Part shown: one piece after another, positions 38,112-47,589 of the stretch
Layout: each line of letters begins with the position of its first letter
Position numbering within the stretch: the stretch's first letter is position 1
Assembly: GCF_000092285.1 (NCBI RefSeq)
Contig: NC_014100.1
Location: 62,001 to 126,000 of the forward strand
Direction: 5' to 3'
DNA length: 64,000 nt
Origin: Caulobacter segnis ATCC 21756
GTDB lineage: Bacteria; Pseudomonadota; Alphaproteobacteria; Caulobacterales; Caulobacteraceae
The notes under the pieces: model-generated
The model's input: only the letters and a program-made list of their open reading frames with translations
Databases searched by the model: none
Told to the model about the DNA's origin: nothing
Program-made: the position numbers and the translations under genes

Positions 38112-39596
38112 ATGCCGCTTCCCATCGGTGACAACGAGATCCTGCTGGGACTTGGACAGGGTCCGGTCACACAACGCCTTGATCGCACGAATCGACACGG
38201 CGTCGTCGCAGGAGCCACCGGGACGGGCAAGACGGTCACGTTGCAGGTCATGGCCCAGGCCTTCTCCGACGCAGGGGTGCCGGTGTTCGCCGCCGATGTT
38301 AAGGGCGACCTGTCTGGGCTGGCCGTGCCGGGATCGCCGAACGAGAAGATGCTGGCGCGGGCGGCCGCGATGGACCTGGCCCTGGCGCCGGCCGCTCCGC
38401 CGGTGATCTTCTGGGACCTCTTCGGTCAGAAGGGGCACCCGATCCGCACGACCATCTCCGAAATGGGGCCGCTGCTGTTGTCGCGCCTTCTGGAGTTGAA
38501 CGACGTGCAGGAGGGGGTCCTGACGATCGCCTTCCATGTCGCCGACCAAGAGGGCCTCCTCCTGCTGGACCTCAAGGACCTGCAGGCGGCGCTGAAGTAC
38601 GTGGCGGACCATGCCGACGACATCGGCACACAATACGGAAACGTGTCCGCCGCGACGGTCGGCGCGATCCAGCGCAAGCTTCTGACCCTTCAAACCCAGG
38701 GCGCCGAGGCTTTCTTTGGTGAGCCGGCCCTCGACCTCTCCGACGTGATGCGCACCGATGCGGCGGGGCGCGGCTATGTCAGCCTGTTGGCCGCCGACCG
38801 GCTGATCCAGTCGCCGAAGCTCTACGCGACTTTCCTGATGTGGCTGTTGTCGGAGCTGTTCGAGGTCCTGCCCGAGGTTGGCGACCCGGAGAAGCCCAGG
38901 CTCGTCTTCTTCTTCGACGAAGCCCATCTGCTGTTCGACGACGCGCCAAAGGCCTTGATCGAGAAGATCGAACAGGTGGTGAGACTGATCCGGTCGAAGG
39001 GCGTGGGCGTCTATTTCGTGACCCAGAATCCCGCCGACATTCCTGACGCCGTGCTGGGGCAGTTGGGGGCGCGGGTTCAGCACGCCCTGCGCGCCTATAC
39101 GCCCGCCGACCAAAAGGGCCTGAGAGCGGCGGCGCAGTCGTTCAGGATCAATCCCGACTTCGACACGGCCGAGGCTATCCAGGCGCTGGGCGTGGGCGAG
39201 GCGCTCGTCTCGACTCTCGATGAAAAGGGCGCGCCGCAGGTGGTCCAGAAGACGCTGATCCGACCGCCCGCTTCGCGCCTTGGGCCCCTCACGCCGCAGG
39301 AGCGCGCGGCGCTTCAAGGACAGAGCCCGGTGAGAGGGGTCTACGACGAACCGAGGGATCGAGACTCCGCCTACGAAATCCTCCAGGGCCGAGCCGTCCA
39401 GGCCGAGCGCCAGGCGGAGGCGCGAATGCGTGAACAAGAGGCGGCCAAGAGAGATGCGAGCGCCCGGCCTCGCGCCTCCGGCAGGCAGACCATGGCGGAG
39501 GCGTTCGCCGTCACCCTGGTCCGCACCGTCGCGTCTCAAGCGGGGCGAGAGCTGATGCGCGGCCTGCTTGGCGGACTTACGCGTCGAAGACGATAG
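38112..39596 (+). CDS. HerA-like ATPase (DUF853)
   Basis: A 494-residue ATPase of the DUF853/HerA-FtsK superfamily. Walker A is GATGTGKT near residue 35, an arginine- and acid-rich AADVKGDLSG follows, and Walker B is LVFFFDEAHLLFDDAP around residue 260. The FVTQNPADIPDAVLGQLGARVQHAL segment is characteristic. The C-terminal tail is a charged coiled coil, then a short hydrophobic helix. Members are DNA translocase-like, but the role is unknown. An AGGAGATT ribosome site precedes the ATG. It is divergent from the AI-2E-type permease gene. Confidence 0.9.
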   Translation: MPLPIGDNEILLGLGQGPVTQRLDRTNRHGVVAGATGTGKTVTLQVMAQAFSDAGVPVFAADVKGDLSGLAVPGSPNEKMLARAAAMDLALAPAAPPVIFWDLFGQKGHPIRTTISEMGPLLLSRLLELNDVQEGVLTIAFHVADQEGLLLLDLKDLQAALKYVADHADDIGTQYGNVSAATVGAIQRKLLTLQTQGAEAFFGEPALDLSDVMRTDAAGRGYVSLLAADRLIQSPKLYATFLMWLLSELFEVLPEVGDPEKPRLVFFFDEAHLLFDDAPKALIEKIEQVVRLIRSKGVGVYFVTQNPADIPDAVLGQLGARVQHALRAYTPADQKGLRAAAQSFRINPDFDTAEAIQALGVGEALVSTLDEKGAPQVVQKTLIRPPASRLGPLTPQERAALQGQSPVRGVYDEPRDRDSAYEILQGRAVQAERQAEARMREQEAAKRDASARPRASGRQTMAEAFAVTLVRTVASQAGRELMRGLLGGLTRRRR

Positions 39597-39753
39597 CCCC
39601 CTGTGCGTTCACGTCGGCGATGGGCGCGACCCTGGAGGATTTCATGGCGGCGTCATGAGGAGGTCTTGAGGGCGTGACTTGCCTCGGCGTCACGATTGCT
39701 GGAATAGGCGGAGCGCCGCGCGCGACGGCGGCGCTCGGGATCAGGATGTTTCG

Positions 39754-41067
39754 ATGCGCGTAGCGATGATTGGCACGGGTTATGTGGGCCTGGTGTCTGG
39801 GGCGTGTTTCGCCGACTTCGGTCACGTGGTGACGTGCATCGACAAGGATCCGAGCAAGATCGAGCGGCTGGAGCGGGGCGAGATCCCGATCTTCGAGCCT
39901 GGGCTTGATGACCTGGTGGCGCGCAACGTGCGCGAGGGCCGCCTGTTTTTCACCCTGGAGGGCGCCCAGGCGATCAAGGAGGCCGACGCGGTGTTCATCG
40001 CCGTGGGCACGCCCACGCGTCGCGGCGACGGCCACGCCGACCTGTCGTACGTCTACGCCGCGGCCGAGGAGATCGCCGGCCTGATTGACGGCTTCACGGT
40101 GGTGGTGACCAAGTCGACCGTGCCGGTTGGCACCGGCGACGAGGTCGAGGCGATCATCAAGAAGGTCCGTCCCGACGCCCAGTTCGCGGTGGTCTCCAAC
40201 CCCGAGTTCCTGCGTGAAGGCGCGGCGATCGAGGACTTCAAGCGCCCCGACCGCGTGGTCGTCGGCACGGACGACGAGCGGGCCCAGGCGGTGATGCGCG
40301 ACCTCTACCGGCCGCTGTCGCTGAACGAGACGCCGATCGTGTTCACCGGCCGTCGGACCAGCGAGCTGATCAAGTACGCGGCCAACGCCTTCCTGGCGAT
40401 GAAGATCACCTTCATCAACGAGATGGCCGACCTCTGCGAGAAGGTCGGCGCCGACGTCCAGTCGGTGGCCAAGGGCATTGGTCTCGACAAGCGCATCGGC
40501 GGCAAGTTCCTAAACGCCGGCCCGGGCTATGGCGGCAGCTGCTTCCCGAAGGACACCATCGCCCTCGTCAAGACCGCCCAGCAGTACGGCGCCCCGACCC
40601 GGCTGATCGAGACCACGGTCGAGGTCAACACCGCCCGCAAAAAGGCCATGGCCGACAAGGTCGCCGCCGCCATCGGCACGACCAACCTAACCGGCAAGAC
40701 GATCGGGGTGCTGGGCGTGACCTTCAAGCCCAACACCGACGACATGCGCGATGCGCCCAGCCTCGACATCCTGCCGGCCCTGCAGGCCATGGGCGCCAAG
40801 GTCCAGGCCTTCGATCCGGAGGGCGCCAAGGAAGCCGCCCACATGCTGGAGGGCGTGGAGTTCAAGGCCGGCGCCTATGAGGCCGCCGAAGGCGCGGACG
40901 CCCTGGTCATCCTCACCGAATGGGACCAGTTCCGGGCCCTCGACCTCGACCGCGTCAAGCTGCTGATGAAGGCGCCGGTCGTGGTCGACCTGCGCAACGT
41001 CTACAAGCCCGCCGAGATGGTCCGGCACGGCTTCACCTACGCCTCCATCGGACGCGGCCGAGCATGA
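39754..41067 (+). CDS. UDP-glucose 6-dehydrogenase
   Basis: Oxidises UDP-glucose to UDP-glucuronate with two NAD+. The 437-residue protein has the Rossmann start MRVAMIGTGYVGLVSGACFA, FIAVGTPTRRGDGHADLSYV, TKSTVPVGTGDEV, the SNPEFLREG block, and the catalytic cysteine in GPGYGGSCFPKDT near residue 265. The C-terminal domain contains VLGVTFKPNTDDMRDAPSL. The stop overlaps the next ATG by 4 bp, so its product is likely handed to the epimerase. Both serve surface polysaccharide synthesis. Confidence 0.95.
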   Translation: MRVAMIGTGYVGLVSGACFADFGHVVTCIDKDPSKIERLERGEIPIFEPGLDDLVARNVREGRLFFTLEGAQAIKEADAVFIAVGTPTRRGDGHADLSYVYAAAEEIAGLIDGFTVVVTKSTVPVGTGDEVEAIIKKVRPDAQFAVVSNPEFLREGAAIEDFKRPDRVVVGTDDERAQAVMRDLYRPLSLNETPIVFTGRRTSELIKYAANAFLAMKITFINEMADLCEKVGADVQSVAKGIGLDKRIGGKFLNAGPGYGGSCFPKDTIALVKTAQQYGAPTRLIETTVEVNTARKKAMADKVAAAIGTTNLTGKTIGVLGVTFKPNTDDMRDAPSLDILPALQAMGAKVQAFDPEGAKEAAHMLEGVEFKAGAYEAAEGADALVILTEWDQFRALDLDRVKLLMKAPVVVDLRNVYKPAEMVRHGFTYASIGRGRA

Positions 41068-42038
41068 CCAAGCCTCCGATCATCGTTACGGGCGCGGCGG
41101 GATTCGTGGGCTACCACGTGGCCGAGCGCCTGCTCGACCGCGGGGAGGCGGTGATCGGGGTCGATGTCTTCAACGCGTATTACGACCCCGCCCTGAAGGA
41201 GGCCCGCGCCTCGCGGCTGGATGGTCGGGACGCGTTTACGATGGTCCGCATGGACATAGCCGAGCACGAGGCCTTGGCCGCGCTGGTCAACGCCTCGGGC
41301 GCCAAGCAGGTGATCCACCTAGCCGCCCAGGCCGGCGTTCGTTACTCGATCGACAACCCGTTCGCCTATGAGCGCAGCAACCTAGCCGGCCATCTCTCGG
41401 TGCTGGAAGCCTGCCGCCACGCCGGCGTCGAGCATCTGGTCTACGCCAGCTCCTCGAGCGTCTATGGCGATCGGCCGCTGAATGGTGACGGCTTCAAGGA
41501 AAGCGATCCGGCCGAGAGCCCGGTGTCGCTCTACGCCGCCACCAAGCGCTCGTGCGAGCTGCTGAGCCAGAGCTACGCCAAGCTCTACGGTTTCCCGCAG
41601 TCGGGCCTGCGGTTCTTCACCGTCTACGGCCCTTGGGGTCGGCCGGACATGGCCTATTACGGCTTCACCGAGAAGATGCTGAAGGGCCAGGAGATCGAGG
41701 TCTATGGCGAGGGCAAGATGGCCCGCGACTTCACCTATATCGACGACATCGTCGACGGGATCCTGGGCGTGCTCGACAACCCGCCGGCCCAGGGCGGGCA
41801 CGAGGTCTACAACATCGGCGACAACGATCCCGTCGGGCTGATGGACATGATCGCCACGCTCGAGAAGGCGCTCGGGATCGAGGCCAAGAAGGTCTTCCGC
41901 CCCATGCAGCCCGGCGACGTCACCGCCACCTACGCCAACATCGACAAGCTCCACGCCCTCTGCGGCTACAAGCCCAAGGTCAAGCTGGCCGAGGGGCTGC
42001 AGCGCTTCGTCGACTGGCGGCGGGCCTACGCTGGCTGA
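41064..42038 (+). CDS. UDP-glucuronate 4-epimerase-like SDR
   Basis: An extended SDR epimerase of 324 residues. The NAD motif is TGAAGFVGYHVAE, and the active site has YASSSSVYGD with the serine triad and YAATKRSCE (Tyr-x3-Lys, near residues 155-160). The Y-segment GLRFFTVYGPWGRPDMAYYGF is typical of UDP-glucuronate 4-epimerases (CapI/LspL type), and coupling to UDP-glucose dehydrogenase supports that substrate. The product would be UDP-galacturonate. Its end overlaps the convergent transporter gene by 13 bp. Confidence 0.92.
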   Translation: MTKPPIIVTGAAGFVGYHVAERLLDRGEAVIGVDVFNAYYDPALKEARASRLDGRDAFTMVRMDIAEHEALAALVNASGAKQVIHLAAQAGVRYSIDNPFAYERSNLAGHLSVLEACRHAGVEHLVYASSSSVYGDRPLNGDGFKESDPAESPVSLYAATKRSCELLSQSYAKLYGFPQSGLRFFTVYGPWGRPDMAYYGFTEKMLKGQEIEVYGEGKMARDFTYIDDIVDGILGVLDNPPAQGGHEVYNIGDNDPVGLMDMIATLEKALGIEAKKVFRPMQPGDVTATYANIDKLHALCGYKPKVKLAEGLQRFVDWRRAYAG

Positions 42039-42919
42039 GCCCGAGCGCGCTGCGCCAATTGGTGCTCGCGCCAAGAGATGAGAAGGGTCGAGGCCACCAC
42101 GATCGCCGCGCCGATCAAGGTCGCCGGCTTGGGAATTTCGTGGAAGAGCAGGAAGCCCGCCCCGACCGCGAAGACCAGACGCGTATAGTCGATCGGCGCC
42201 ATGACGGCCGCTTCGCCGGCCTCCATGCCCTTGATGTAGGCGCCTTGGGTGAGCGTGCCGATCACGCCCATCGCCGCCAGCAGGCCCAGATCCGGCCAGC
42301 TGGGCCAACGCCAGACGAACAGGGCCGGCGGGATCGCGAAAATGAGGCCCAGCACGGCGGCGTAGACCAGCAGCACAAAGGGGCTGTGATCGCGGGTCAT
42401 GACCTTCATGCCGGTGATGGTCAGGGCGAATAGCAGGGACGAGATCAGGGCGCAGGCCTGCGGCCAGCCGATCCAGGCGCCCATCCCACCCGAGCCGGGC
42501 CGCAGCATGATCAGCACACCGACAAAGCCGACCAGCGCCGCGCCGATCCGAAGCGGCCCGATCGGCTCGCGCAGCACGAAGGCCGCCAGCGGAACCAGCC
42601 ATAGCGTCCGGGTGAAGGACAGCGCGTTGGCGTCGGCCAGCGGTAGCTTCTGATAGGCGTAGAAGCCCATGATCAGCGCCAGCACGCCGGCGCTGGAGCG
42701 GAAGATCAGGATGCCAGGCCGCGTCGTGCGGAACGCCCCGCGCCAGTCGCGAGCGATCAGCGGCAGCAGGATGATCACGCCGGCCAACTGGCGGTAGAAG
42801 GTCTGGAGCGCCGCCGGATAGTCGGCGCCCAGGAACTTGATCAGGGTTGTCATCACGGTGAAGCCGATGGCCGAGGCCAGCATCCACAGCGCGCCGCGCA
42901 GGTTGGGGGTGAGGCTCAC
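42026..42919 (-). CDS. DMT family transporter (EamA)
   Basis: A 297-residue inner-membrane protein with ten TM segments in two EamA repeats (about 1-135 and 150-285). ANALSFTRTLWLVPLAAFVLRE and the second-repeat PIDYTRLVFAVGAGFLLFHE are the usual EamA spots. Substrate is unknown. It starts with GTG overlapping the SDR stop as GTGA, which shows the two are read together. Confidence 0.9.
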   Translation of the reverse strand: MSLTPNLRGALWMLASAIGFTVMTTLIKFLGADYPAALQTFYRQLAGVIILLPLIARDWRGAFRTTRPGILIFRSSAGVLALIMGFYAYQKLPLADANALSFTRTLWLVPLAAFVLREPIGPLRIGAALVGFVGVLIMLRPGSGGMGAWIGWPQACALISSLLFALTITGMKVMTRDHSPFVLLVYAAVLGLIFAIPPALFVWRWPSWPDLGLLAAMGVIGTLTQGAYIKGMEAGEAAVMAPIDYTRLVFAVGAGFLLFHEIPKPATLIGAAIVVASTLLISWREHQLAQRARAQPA

Positions 42920-43806
42920 CCCGCCCCGCCGGAGGCGATCAGGGCCGCGCGCATCTGCTCGGCCTGCTCGGGCGTGATGCCCATGGCCGCCAGGATCGGC
43001 GAGGGCGTATTGACGTCCCAGGCGCTGCGCGGTCCCACCGTGATGCCGCCATCGACCACGATGTGCGTGCCGGTGACGAATTCGGAGTCGGCGCTGGCGA
43101 GGTAGAGCGCGGCGCGGGCGATGTCCTCGGGCAGGCCCGACTTCGGGATCGGCTGGATCTTGGGGCCGATCTGGGCGACCTGCGCGGCCATCTGGTCGGC
43201 GACCTCGCGCGGCAGGCCCATCGAGGCGCCGAAGATCGAGGTCGCGATCAGGCCCGGGCAAATCGCATTGACCCGGATCTTCCGCGGCGACAGTTCGGCC
43301 GCCGCGCAGCGGCTCATGTGGATCACCGCCGCCTTGGCCGTCGAATAGGCGAGGGGACCAAAGCCCGCCTGCAGGCCGGCGATCGAGGCGGTGTTGATGA
43401 TCGAGCCCCCGCCGCGCTTGGCCATCAGCGGGACGGCGTGCTTCATGCCGATCGCCGGACCCCGCACCAGCAGGGCGAAGGTCTTGTCCCAGCCCTCGAC
43501 GGTCATGTCCTCGACGCCCGCCGGGGTGCCGCCGTGGCCGGCGTTGTTGAAGAGGATGTCGAGCCCGCCGAAAGCGCTGTCGGCCAGGCCCAGGGCGGCG
43601 GCCACGTCGGCTTCCGCGGTCACGTCGCAGCGGACGTAGCGGACGCGGTCGGGGAAGCGCTTTTCCAGCATCGCCCCCTTCTCGTCCTGCAGGTCGGCGG
43701 CGACGACGAGCGCCCCTTCCGCCGCGAACAGTTCGACCGTCCCGAGCCCGATGCCCGAGCAGCCCCCCGTGACGACGGCGATCTTGCCGTCCAGACGTCC
43801 GACCAT
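42916..43806 (-). CDS. SDR family oxidoreductase
   Basis: A classical SDR of 296 residues. The cofactor loop is VVTGGCSGIGLGTVE, then NNAGHGG, and catalytic serine and Tyr-x3-Lys lie in NTASIAGLQAGFGPLAYSTAK. The aspartate after beta-2 (AADLQDE) suggests NAD+ preference. A tail of about 30 residues beyond the usual core ends the protein. I use the ATG at 43806, with GGAGG 9 bp upstream, and not the longer frame. The substrate is unknown. Confidence 0.9.
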   Translation of the reverse strand: MVGRLDGKIAVVTGGCSGIGLGTVELFAAEGALVVAADLQDEKGAMLEKRFPDRVRYVRCDVTAEADVAAALGLADSAFGGLDILFNNAGHGGTPAGVEDMTVEGWDKTFALLVRGPAIGMKHAVPLMAKRGGGSIINTASIAGLQAGFGPLAYSTAKAAVIHMSRCAAAELSPRKIRVNAICPGLIATSIFGASMGLPREVADQMAAQVAQIGPKIQPIPKSGLPEDIARAALYLASADSEFVTGTHIVVDGGITVGPRSAWDVNTPSPILAAMGITPEQAEQMRAALIASGGAG

Positions 43807-43923
43807 GGCTTTGCCTCCGCGTTGTCCGACCTCTCGTGGGTCGGTGATCATTGATCATCTTCGCGAAGCGCGGGCGTCTTGGCTAGAGGCCGATACCCGA
43901 AAGGCGGTCCGGAGCGGCAACTC

Positions 43924-43974
43924 GGCAAGCGTGGCGACGGCGCCGTAAGGCCCCTGTCCGTCGCCACGCTTGCC
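43924..43974. repeat. Perfect 17-bp inverted repeat
   Basis: GGCAAGCGTGGCGACGG (43924-43940) and its exact reverse complement (43958-43974) flank a 17-nt loop. It has no T-run. It may form a large RNA hairpin in the SDR leader or act as a DNA site. Confidence 0.8.
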
Positions 43975-44124
43975 TAGCGTCACCTTGCGCCCCCTTAGGC
44001 GGCCTCGATACGAAAAGTCCGCATCGGGGCGTGAGCGGCCCGGCCATCCGCCGCTTTGCTCGGTGGGGTGAGCGTCTTCGGCGGCGACCGAACCGGGGGC
44101 ACAATCGCCGAGCAACCTGTCTGC

Positions 44125-44149
44125 TTCGCTAAGAAGGACGATTAGCGAA
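44125..44149. repeat. Inverted repeat TTCGCTAA-N9-TTAGCGAA
   Basis: Perfect 8-bp arms (44125-44132 and 44142-44149), close to the stop of the quinone oxidoreductase gene. It could end that transcript or bind a dimeric regulator. Confidence 0.6.
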
Positions 44150-44175
44150 CCTTAACCAAGCCCGACGAAACAGGG

Positions 44176-45174
44176 TTAATCGATCGTGATCACGACCTTG
44201 CCCATCGCCTTGCGGCTGGAGAGGTGCGCGATGGCCTCGCCGGCCCGCGCCAGGGGGAAGCGTTCGGACACGTAGGGGCGGATCTTGCCCGCCGCGTAGA
44301 GGTCCATCAGGGCCTTCAGGTTCGCCGCGTGGCCCTTGGGATCGCGGGCCACGGCCGCGCCCCAGAACACCCCGACGATGTCGCAGGACTTCAGCAGGGT
44401 CAGGTTCAGCGGCACCTTGGGGATGCCCGACGGGAAGCCGATCACCAGGAAGCGCCCCTCCCAGCCCGCGGCGCGGATCGCCGCTTCGGAATAGTCGCCG
44501 CCGACCGCGTCATAGGCCACGTCCCAGCCGTTCGAGCCGCAGGCGCCCTTGAAGAGCTCGGCCAGGGCCTTCTGGCCGTCCTTGTCGAAGGGGCCCTTCG
44601 GATAGACGACGCCGCTGTCGGCCCCGTGCTTGATGGCCAGGTCGATCTTCTCCTGGCTGGAGGCCGCGGCCACGACCTTGGCGCCCATGGCCTTGGCCAG
44701 CTCCACCGCCGCCAGGCCCACGCCCCCGGCTGCGCCCAGCACTAGCAGGGTCTCGCCGGGCTTCAGATGGCCGCGATCCTTCAGCGCGTAGTAAGAGGTG
44801 CCGTAGGTCAGGACGAAGGCGGCGGCCTCGTCGAAGGGCATGTTGTCGGGAATGGGGGTGCAGCGGGCCTCTTCCAGGGCCAGCTTCTCAGCGTAGCCGC
44901 CCCAGCCGGTCGAGGCCAGCACCCGGTCTCCGACCTTGAAGCGGCTGACGCCCTCGCCGACCGCGGCGATCACGCCCGAGACCTCGCCGCCGGGCGCGAA
45001 CGGGCGCGGCGGCTTGAACTGGTACTTGTCCTCGATGATCAGCACGTCGGGGTAGTTGACGCCGCAAGCCTTGACGTCGATCAGCACCTGACCGGGACCG
45101 GCGACGGGATCGGGCAGCTCCTCCAGCACCAGGGTCTCGGGTCCGCCGACCACCTTGCTGAGCACCGCCTTCAT
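44176..45174 (-). CDS. NADPH:quinone oxidoreductase family protein
   Basis: A medium-chain dehydrogenase/reductase of 332 residues. The N-terminal GroES-like domain has ACGVNYPDVLIIEDKYQ and PFAPGGEVSGVIAAVGEGV. The cofactor loop is LVLGAAGGVGLAAVELAKA. It lacks the zinc-binding cysteine cluster, like quinone reductases and the crotonyl-CoA group. An NADPH-type serine/lysine follows beta-2 (AAASSQEK). Monocistronic, with its own divergent promoter region toward the isoaspartyl peptidase gene. Confidence 0.92.
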   Translation of the reverse strand: MKAVLSKVVGGPETLVLEELPDPVAGPGQVLIDVKACGVNYPDVLIIEDKYQFKPPRPFAPGGEVSGVIAAVGEGVSRFKVGDRVLASTGWGGYAEKLALEEARCTPIPDNMPFDEAAAFVLTYGTSYYALKDRGHLKPGETLLVLGAAGGVGLAAVELAKAMGAKVVAAASSQEKIDLAIKHGADSGVVYPKGPFDKDGQKALAELFKGACGSNGWDVAYDAVGGDYSEAAIRAAGWEGRFLVIGFPSGIPKVPLNLTLLKSCDIVGVFWGAAVARDPKGHAANLKALMDLYAAGKIRPYVSERFPLARAGEAIAHLSSRKAMGKVVITID

Positions 45175-45244
45175 CTCGCCTCTCCCTGCGATTGTCTTTA
45201 ATCAAGCCGGACGCTAGCGCGGGACGCGCCGCCAAGGAAGCAGA

Positions 45245-46123
45245 ATGTCAAACAAGTGTTTTAGTCTCGCCCTGCACGGCGGGGCCGGCGCGAAACGGGG
45301 TCACGACTACGCCGTCGAGATCGCCCACATGCGCGGTCTGGCCGAGGCCGCCCGCGACCGCCTGGCCGCCGGGGCCAGCGCCCTGGACGTCGCCGTCGAG
45401 ACCGTCGTCGCGCTGGAGGCCAGCGGCCTCTACATCGCGGGGAGAGGCGCCTCGCCCAACGCCGACGGCGAATACGAGCTGGACGCCAGCCTGATGGACG
45501 GCGCCAAGCGCCTGGCCGGGTCGGTCGCCGCCCTGCAGGGGTTCAAGAGCCCGATCCTGGCCGCCCGCGCGGTGATGGAGGCCACGCCCCACGTGATGCT
45601 GGCCGGCCAGGGCGCGATCGACTTCGCCCGCGAGCAGGGCCTGGAGCCCGTCGAGGACCCCGAGGCCTGGTTCACCCGCGCCGGGGCGTTCGAGGACAAC
45701 CATCCGCCGGATGCGCTCCCCACCGGCACCGTCGGTTGCGTGGTCCGCGACGCCGAGGGACGCCTGGCCGCCGCCACCTCGACGGCGGGCGTGTTCGGCA
45801 AGCGGCCCGGCCGGGTCGGCGACTCGCCGGTGATCGGGGCGGGGACCTACGCTGACGCTCACGCCGCCGTCTCCTGCACCGGCCAGGGCGAGTATTTCAT
45901 CCGCGCCGCGATCGCCGCCCAGATCGCCCACCGCGTCCGCTTCGGCGGCGAGGCGCTGGAGACCGCCGCCCAGGCCGCCATCCAGGAGGTCGCCGCCCTC
46001 GGCGGCCACGGCGGGTTGATCGCGGTCGACAAGGACGGGACGATCGCCACGCCGTTCGCCTCCAGCGGCCTCAAGCGCGCCGCCCTGCTGCCCGACGGGA
46101 CCATCGTCAGCGCGGCGTTCTAG
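45245..46123 (+). CDS. Isoaspartyl peptidase/L-asparaginase (Ntn hydrolase)
   Basis: A plant-type asparaginase of 292 residues that self-cleaves to free a catalytic threonine. The alpha part starts [16 protein letters not shown] and has the [25 protein letters not shown] block. The nucleophile is Thr162 in [10 protein letters not shown], followed by the substrate loop [20 protein letters not shown] and the [12 protein letters not shown] segment. It removes beta-aspartyl residues or hydrolyses asparagine. It is divergent from the quinone oxidoreductase gene. Confidence 0.94.
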   Translation: MSNKCFSLALHGGAGAKRGHDYAVEIAHMRGLAEAARDRLAAGASALDVAVETVVALEASGLYIAGRGASPNADGEYELDASLMDGAKRLAGSVAALQGFKSPILAARAVMEATPHVMLAGQGAIDFAREQGLEPVEDPEAWFTRAGAFEDNHPPDALPTGTVGCVVRDAEGRLAAATSTAGVFGKRPGRVGDSPVIGAGTYADAHAAVSCTGQGEYFIRAAIAAQIAHRVRFGGEALETAAQAAIQEVAALGGHGGLIAVDKDGTIATPFASSGLKRAALLPDGTIVSAAF

Positions 46124-46135
46124 CCCCGCCACGCG

Positions 46136-47128
46136 CTAGTAGCCCCGCACCGCCATCGGCGCGAAGTGGGCGCGGTATTCGGTCGGGGTCATGCCCGAGC
46201 CGCGCTTGAACAGGCGGCGGAAGAAGGCGACGTCGTCATAGCCGACGGCCGAGCTGATGGTCTGCACCGGCTCGGCGCCGCGCTCCAGCATGGCCTTGGC
46301 CGCCTCCATCCGCAGGGCCTGCAGATAGTCGGCCGGCAGCCGCCCGGTCGCCGCCTTGAAGCGGCGGGTGAAGGTCCGCGCGCCCAGTCCCGCCTGGTCG
46401 GCCAGGGTCGCCACCGAGACGTCGTTGCGGAAGTTGGCGTGCAGGAAGCTCTCGACCGCGCGGATGCGCTCGTCGGCGTGGGCCCGCGAGACGGGCAGCA
46501 TGGCGTAGCCGGACTGATGCACGCGCGGCATCGGCAGCAGCAGGGCCTTGGCCGTCTGCAGGGCCACCGCGTGGCCGCAGAACTTCTCGACAAGGTGCAG
46601 GCTGATGTCCATCGAGGCGCAGACCCCGCCGCTGCACAGCACGCGGCTGTCCTCGGTGACGAACAGCTCGGGCCGCCAGCGCACCTTGGGATAGCGCGCG
46701 GCCAGCTGCTCGGCGACCGCCCAGTGGGTCGTGGCCACCCGCCCGTCCAGCAGGCCCGCCTCGGCCAGATAGGCCGCGCCCATGCAGACGCCGGCCACGT
46801 GCGCCCCCTGGTCGTGATGGCGGCGCAGCCAGGGCAGCAGGGCGCTGTTCTCGACCAGTTTCTCGTCCAGCTCCAGGCCAGAGGTCGGCACGATCACGAT
46901 GTCCGAGCGCTCGACGGCGTCGATCGAATCCTGCGCTCCCAGCGTCAGGCCATAAGGGCTCCTGGCCGGTCCGCCGGTGGGCGAGACGATCCGCACCCGG
47001 AATGCCGGCTCGGTCGCCTGGCCCATCAGCTCGTTCCACAGCCGGCCGGCGCAATGGAAGATCTCCATCGGCATCACGGCCGTCGAGGCCAGGCCGTCCT
47101 CCAGCACCACCACCGTCACGTCCAGCAT
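46136..47128 (-). CDS. GlxA/FtrA family transcriptional regulator (DJ-1/PfpI + AraC HTH)
   Basis: A 330-residue regulator. The N-terminal DJ-1/PfpI-like domain (1-200) has DIVIVPTSGLELDEKL and VAGVCMGAAYLAEAGLLDG, with the cysteine elbow in place. The C-terminal AraC-type double helix-turn-helix (about 220-325) reads DVSVATLADQAGLGARTFTRRFKA and SAVGYDDVAFFRRLFKRGSG. Family members often sense amines or aldehyde-type metabolites. I start at the ATG at 47128. The longer frame adds 22 unlike residues. It ends 12 bp from the isoaspartyl peptidase stop, in convergent orientation. Confidence 0.92.
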   Translation of the reverse strand: MLDVTVVVLEDGLASTAVMPMEIFHCAGRLWNELMGQATEPAFRVRIVSPTGGPARSPYGLTLGAQDSIDAVERSDIVIVPTSGLELDEKLVENSALLPWLRRHHDQGAHVAGVCMGAAYLAEAGLLDGRVATTHWAVAEQLAARYPKVRWRPELFVTEDSRVLCSGGVCASMDISLHLVEKFCGHAVALQTAKALLLPMPRVHQSGYAMLPVSRAHADERIRAVESFLHANFRNDVSVATLADQAGLGARTFTRRFKAATGRLPADYLQALRMEAAKAMLERGAEPVQTISSAVGYDDVAFFRRLFKRGSGMTPTEYRAHFAPMAVRGY

Positions 47129-47199
47129 CGCTTGGCCTCCTGGCCCTCGGGTCGGGATGCGGAGCCCCGGAGAGAGGGGGCGGGGCTCCGCCACGGACG

Positions 47200-47472
47200 T
47201 CAGCCCGCCGTCACGGGACTGATGACGCCCGCCACCTCGGTGATCCGCGAAGCGGGAAAGCCGCTCAGCGCCGCATGTTCACGGATCACCGACTCGTCCT
47301 CTGCGAGGTACACGCAGAAGGTCTTGTCCTTGGTCACGAACGACTCGACCCACTGGACCCGAGGGGCCAGCTTGGCGAGAGCGGCGTTCGACGCCGCCGC
47401 CGCGCCCTTCAGCTGCTCTGCGTCCAGTTGCTCGACGCCGGGAATCTCACGCTCGATCACGTACTTCTTCAT
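47200..47472 (-). CDS. DUF4242 domain protein (nickel-binding-like)
   Basis: A 90-residue cytoplasmic protein of the DUF4242/SCO4226 type with a ferredoxin-like fold. It starts MKKYVIEREIPGVEQLDAEQ, then has VQWVESFVTKDKTFCVYLAE, ending in HAALSGFPASRITEV; the ESF-x-CVYLA strand pair is typical. An internal ATG at 47472 is chosen, since the longer frame extends into the repeat. Function is unknown. It lies 71 bp before the GlxA-type regulator start and may be cotranscribed. Confidence 0.8.
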   Translation of the reverse strand: MKKYVIEREIPGVEQLDAEQLKGAAAASNAALAKLAPRVQWVESFVTKDKTFCVYLAEDESVIREHAALSGFPASRITEVAGVISPVTAG

Positions 47473-47589
47473 GAGGATCTCCATCTCCGATTGAGCGCGG
47501 GAACCTGCCGAACGACGTTCTTTGGCGTAAGGGGACGATCCGGACAATAAGCGGGGGCGATCGGGCCGGGGAGGATTTTGGGCGTGCGT

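Larger units (their letters stand above)
43807..44175. other. Intergenic region with inverted repeats
   Basis: 369 bp between the quinone oxidoreductase stop and the SDR start, both on the minus strand. It carries two clean inverted repeats listed separately. A short open frame (43855-44115) has no coding character. Confidence 0.5.
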
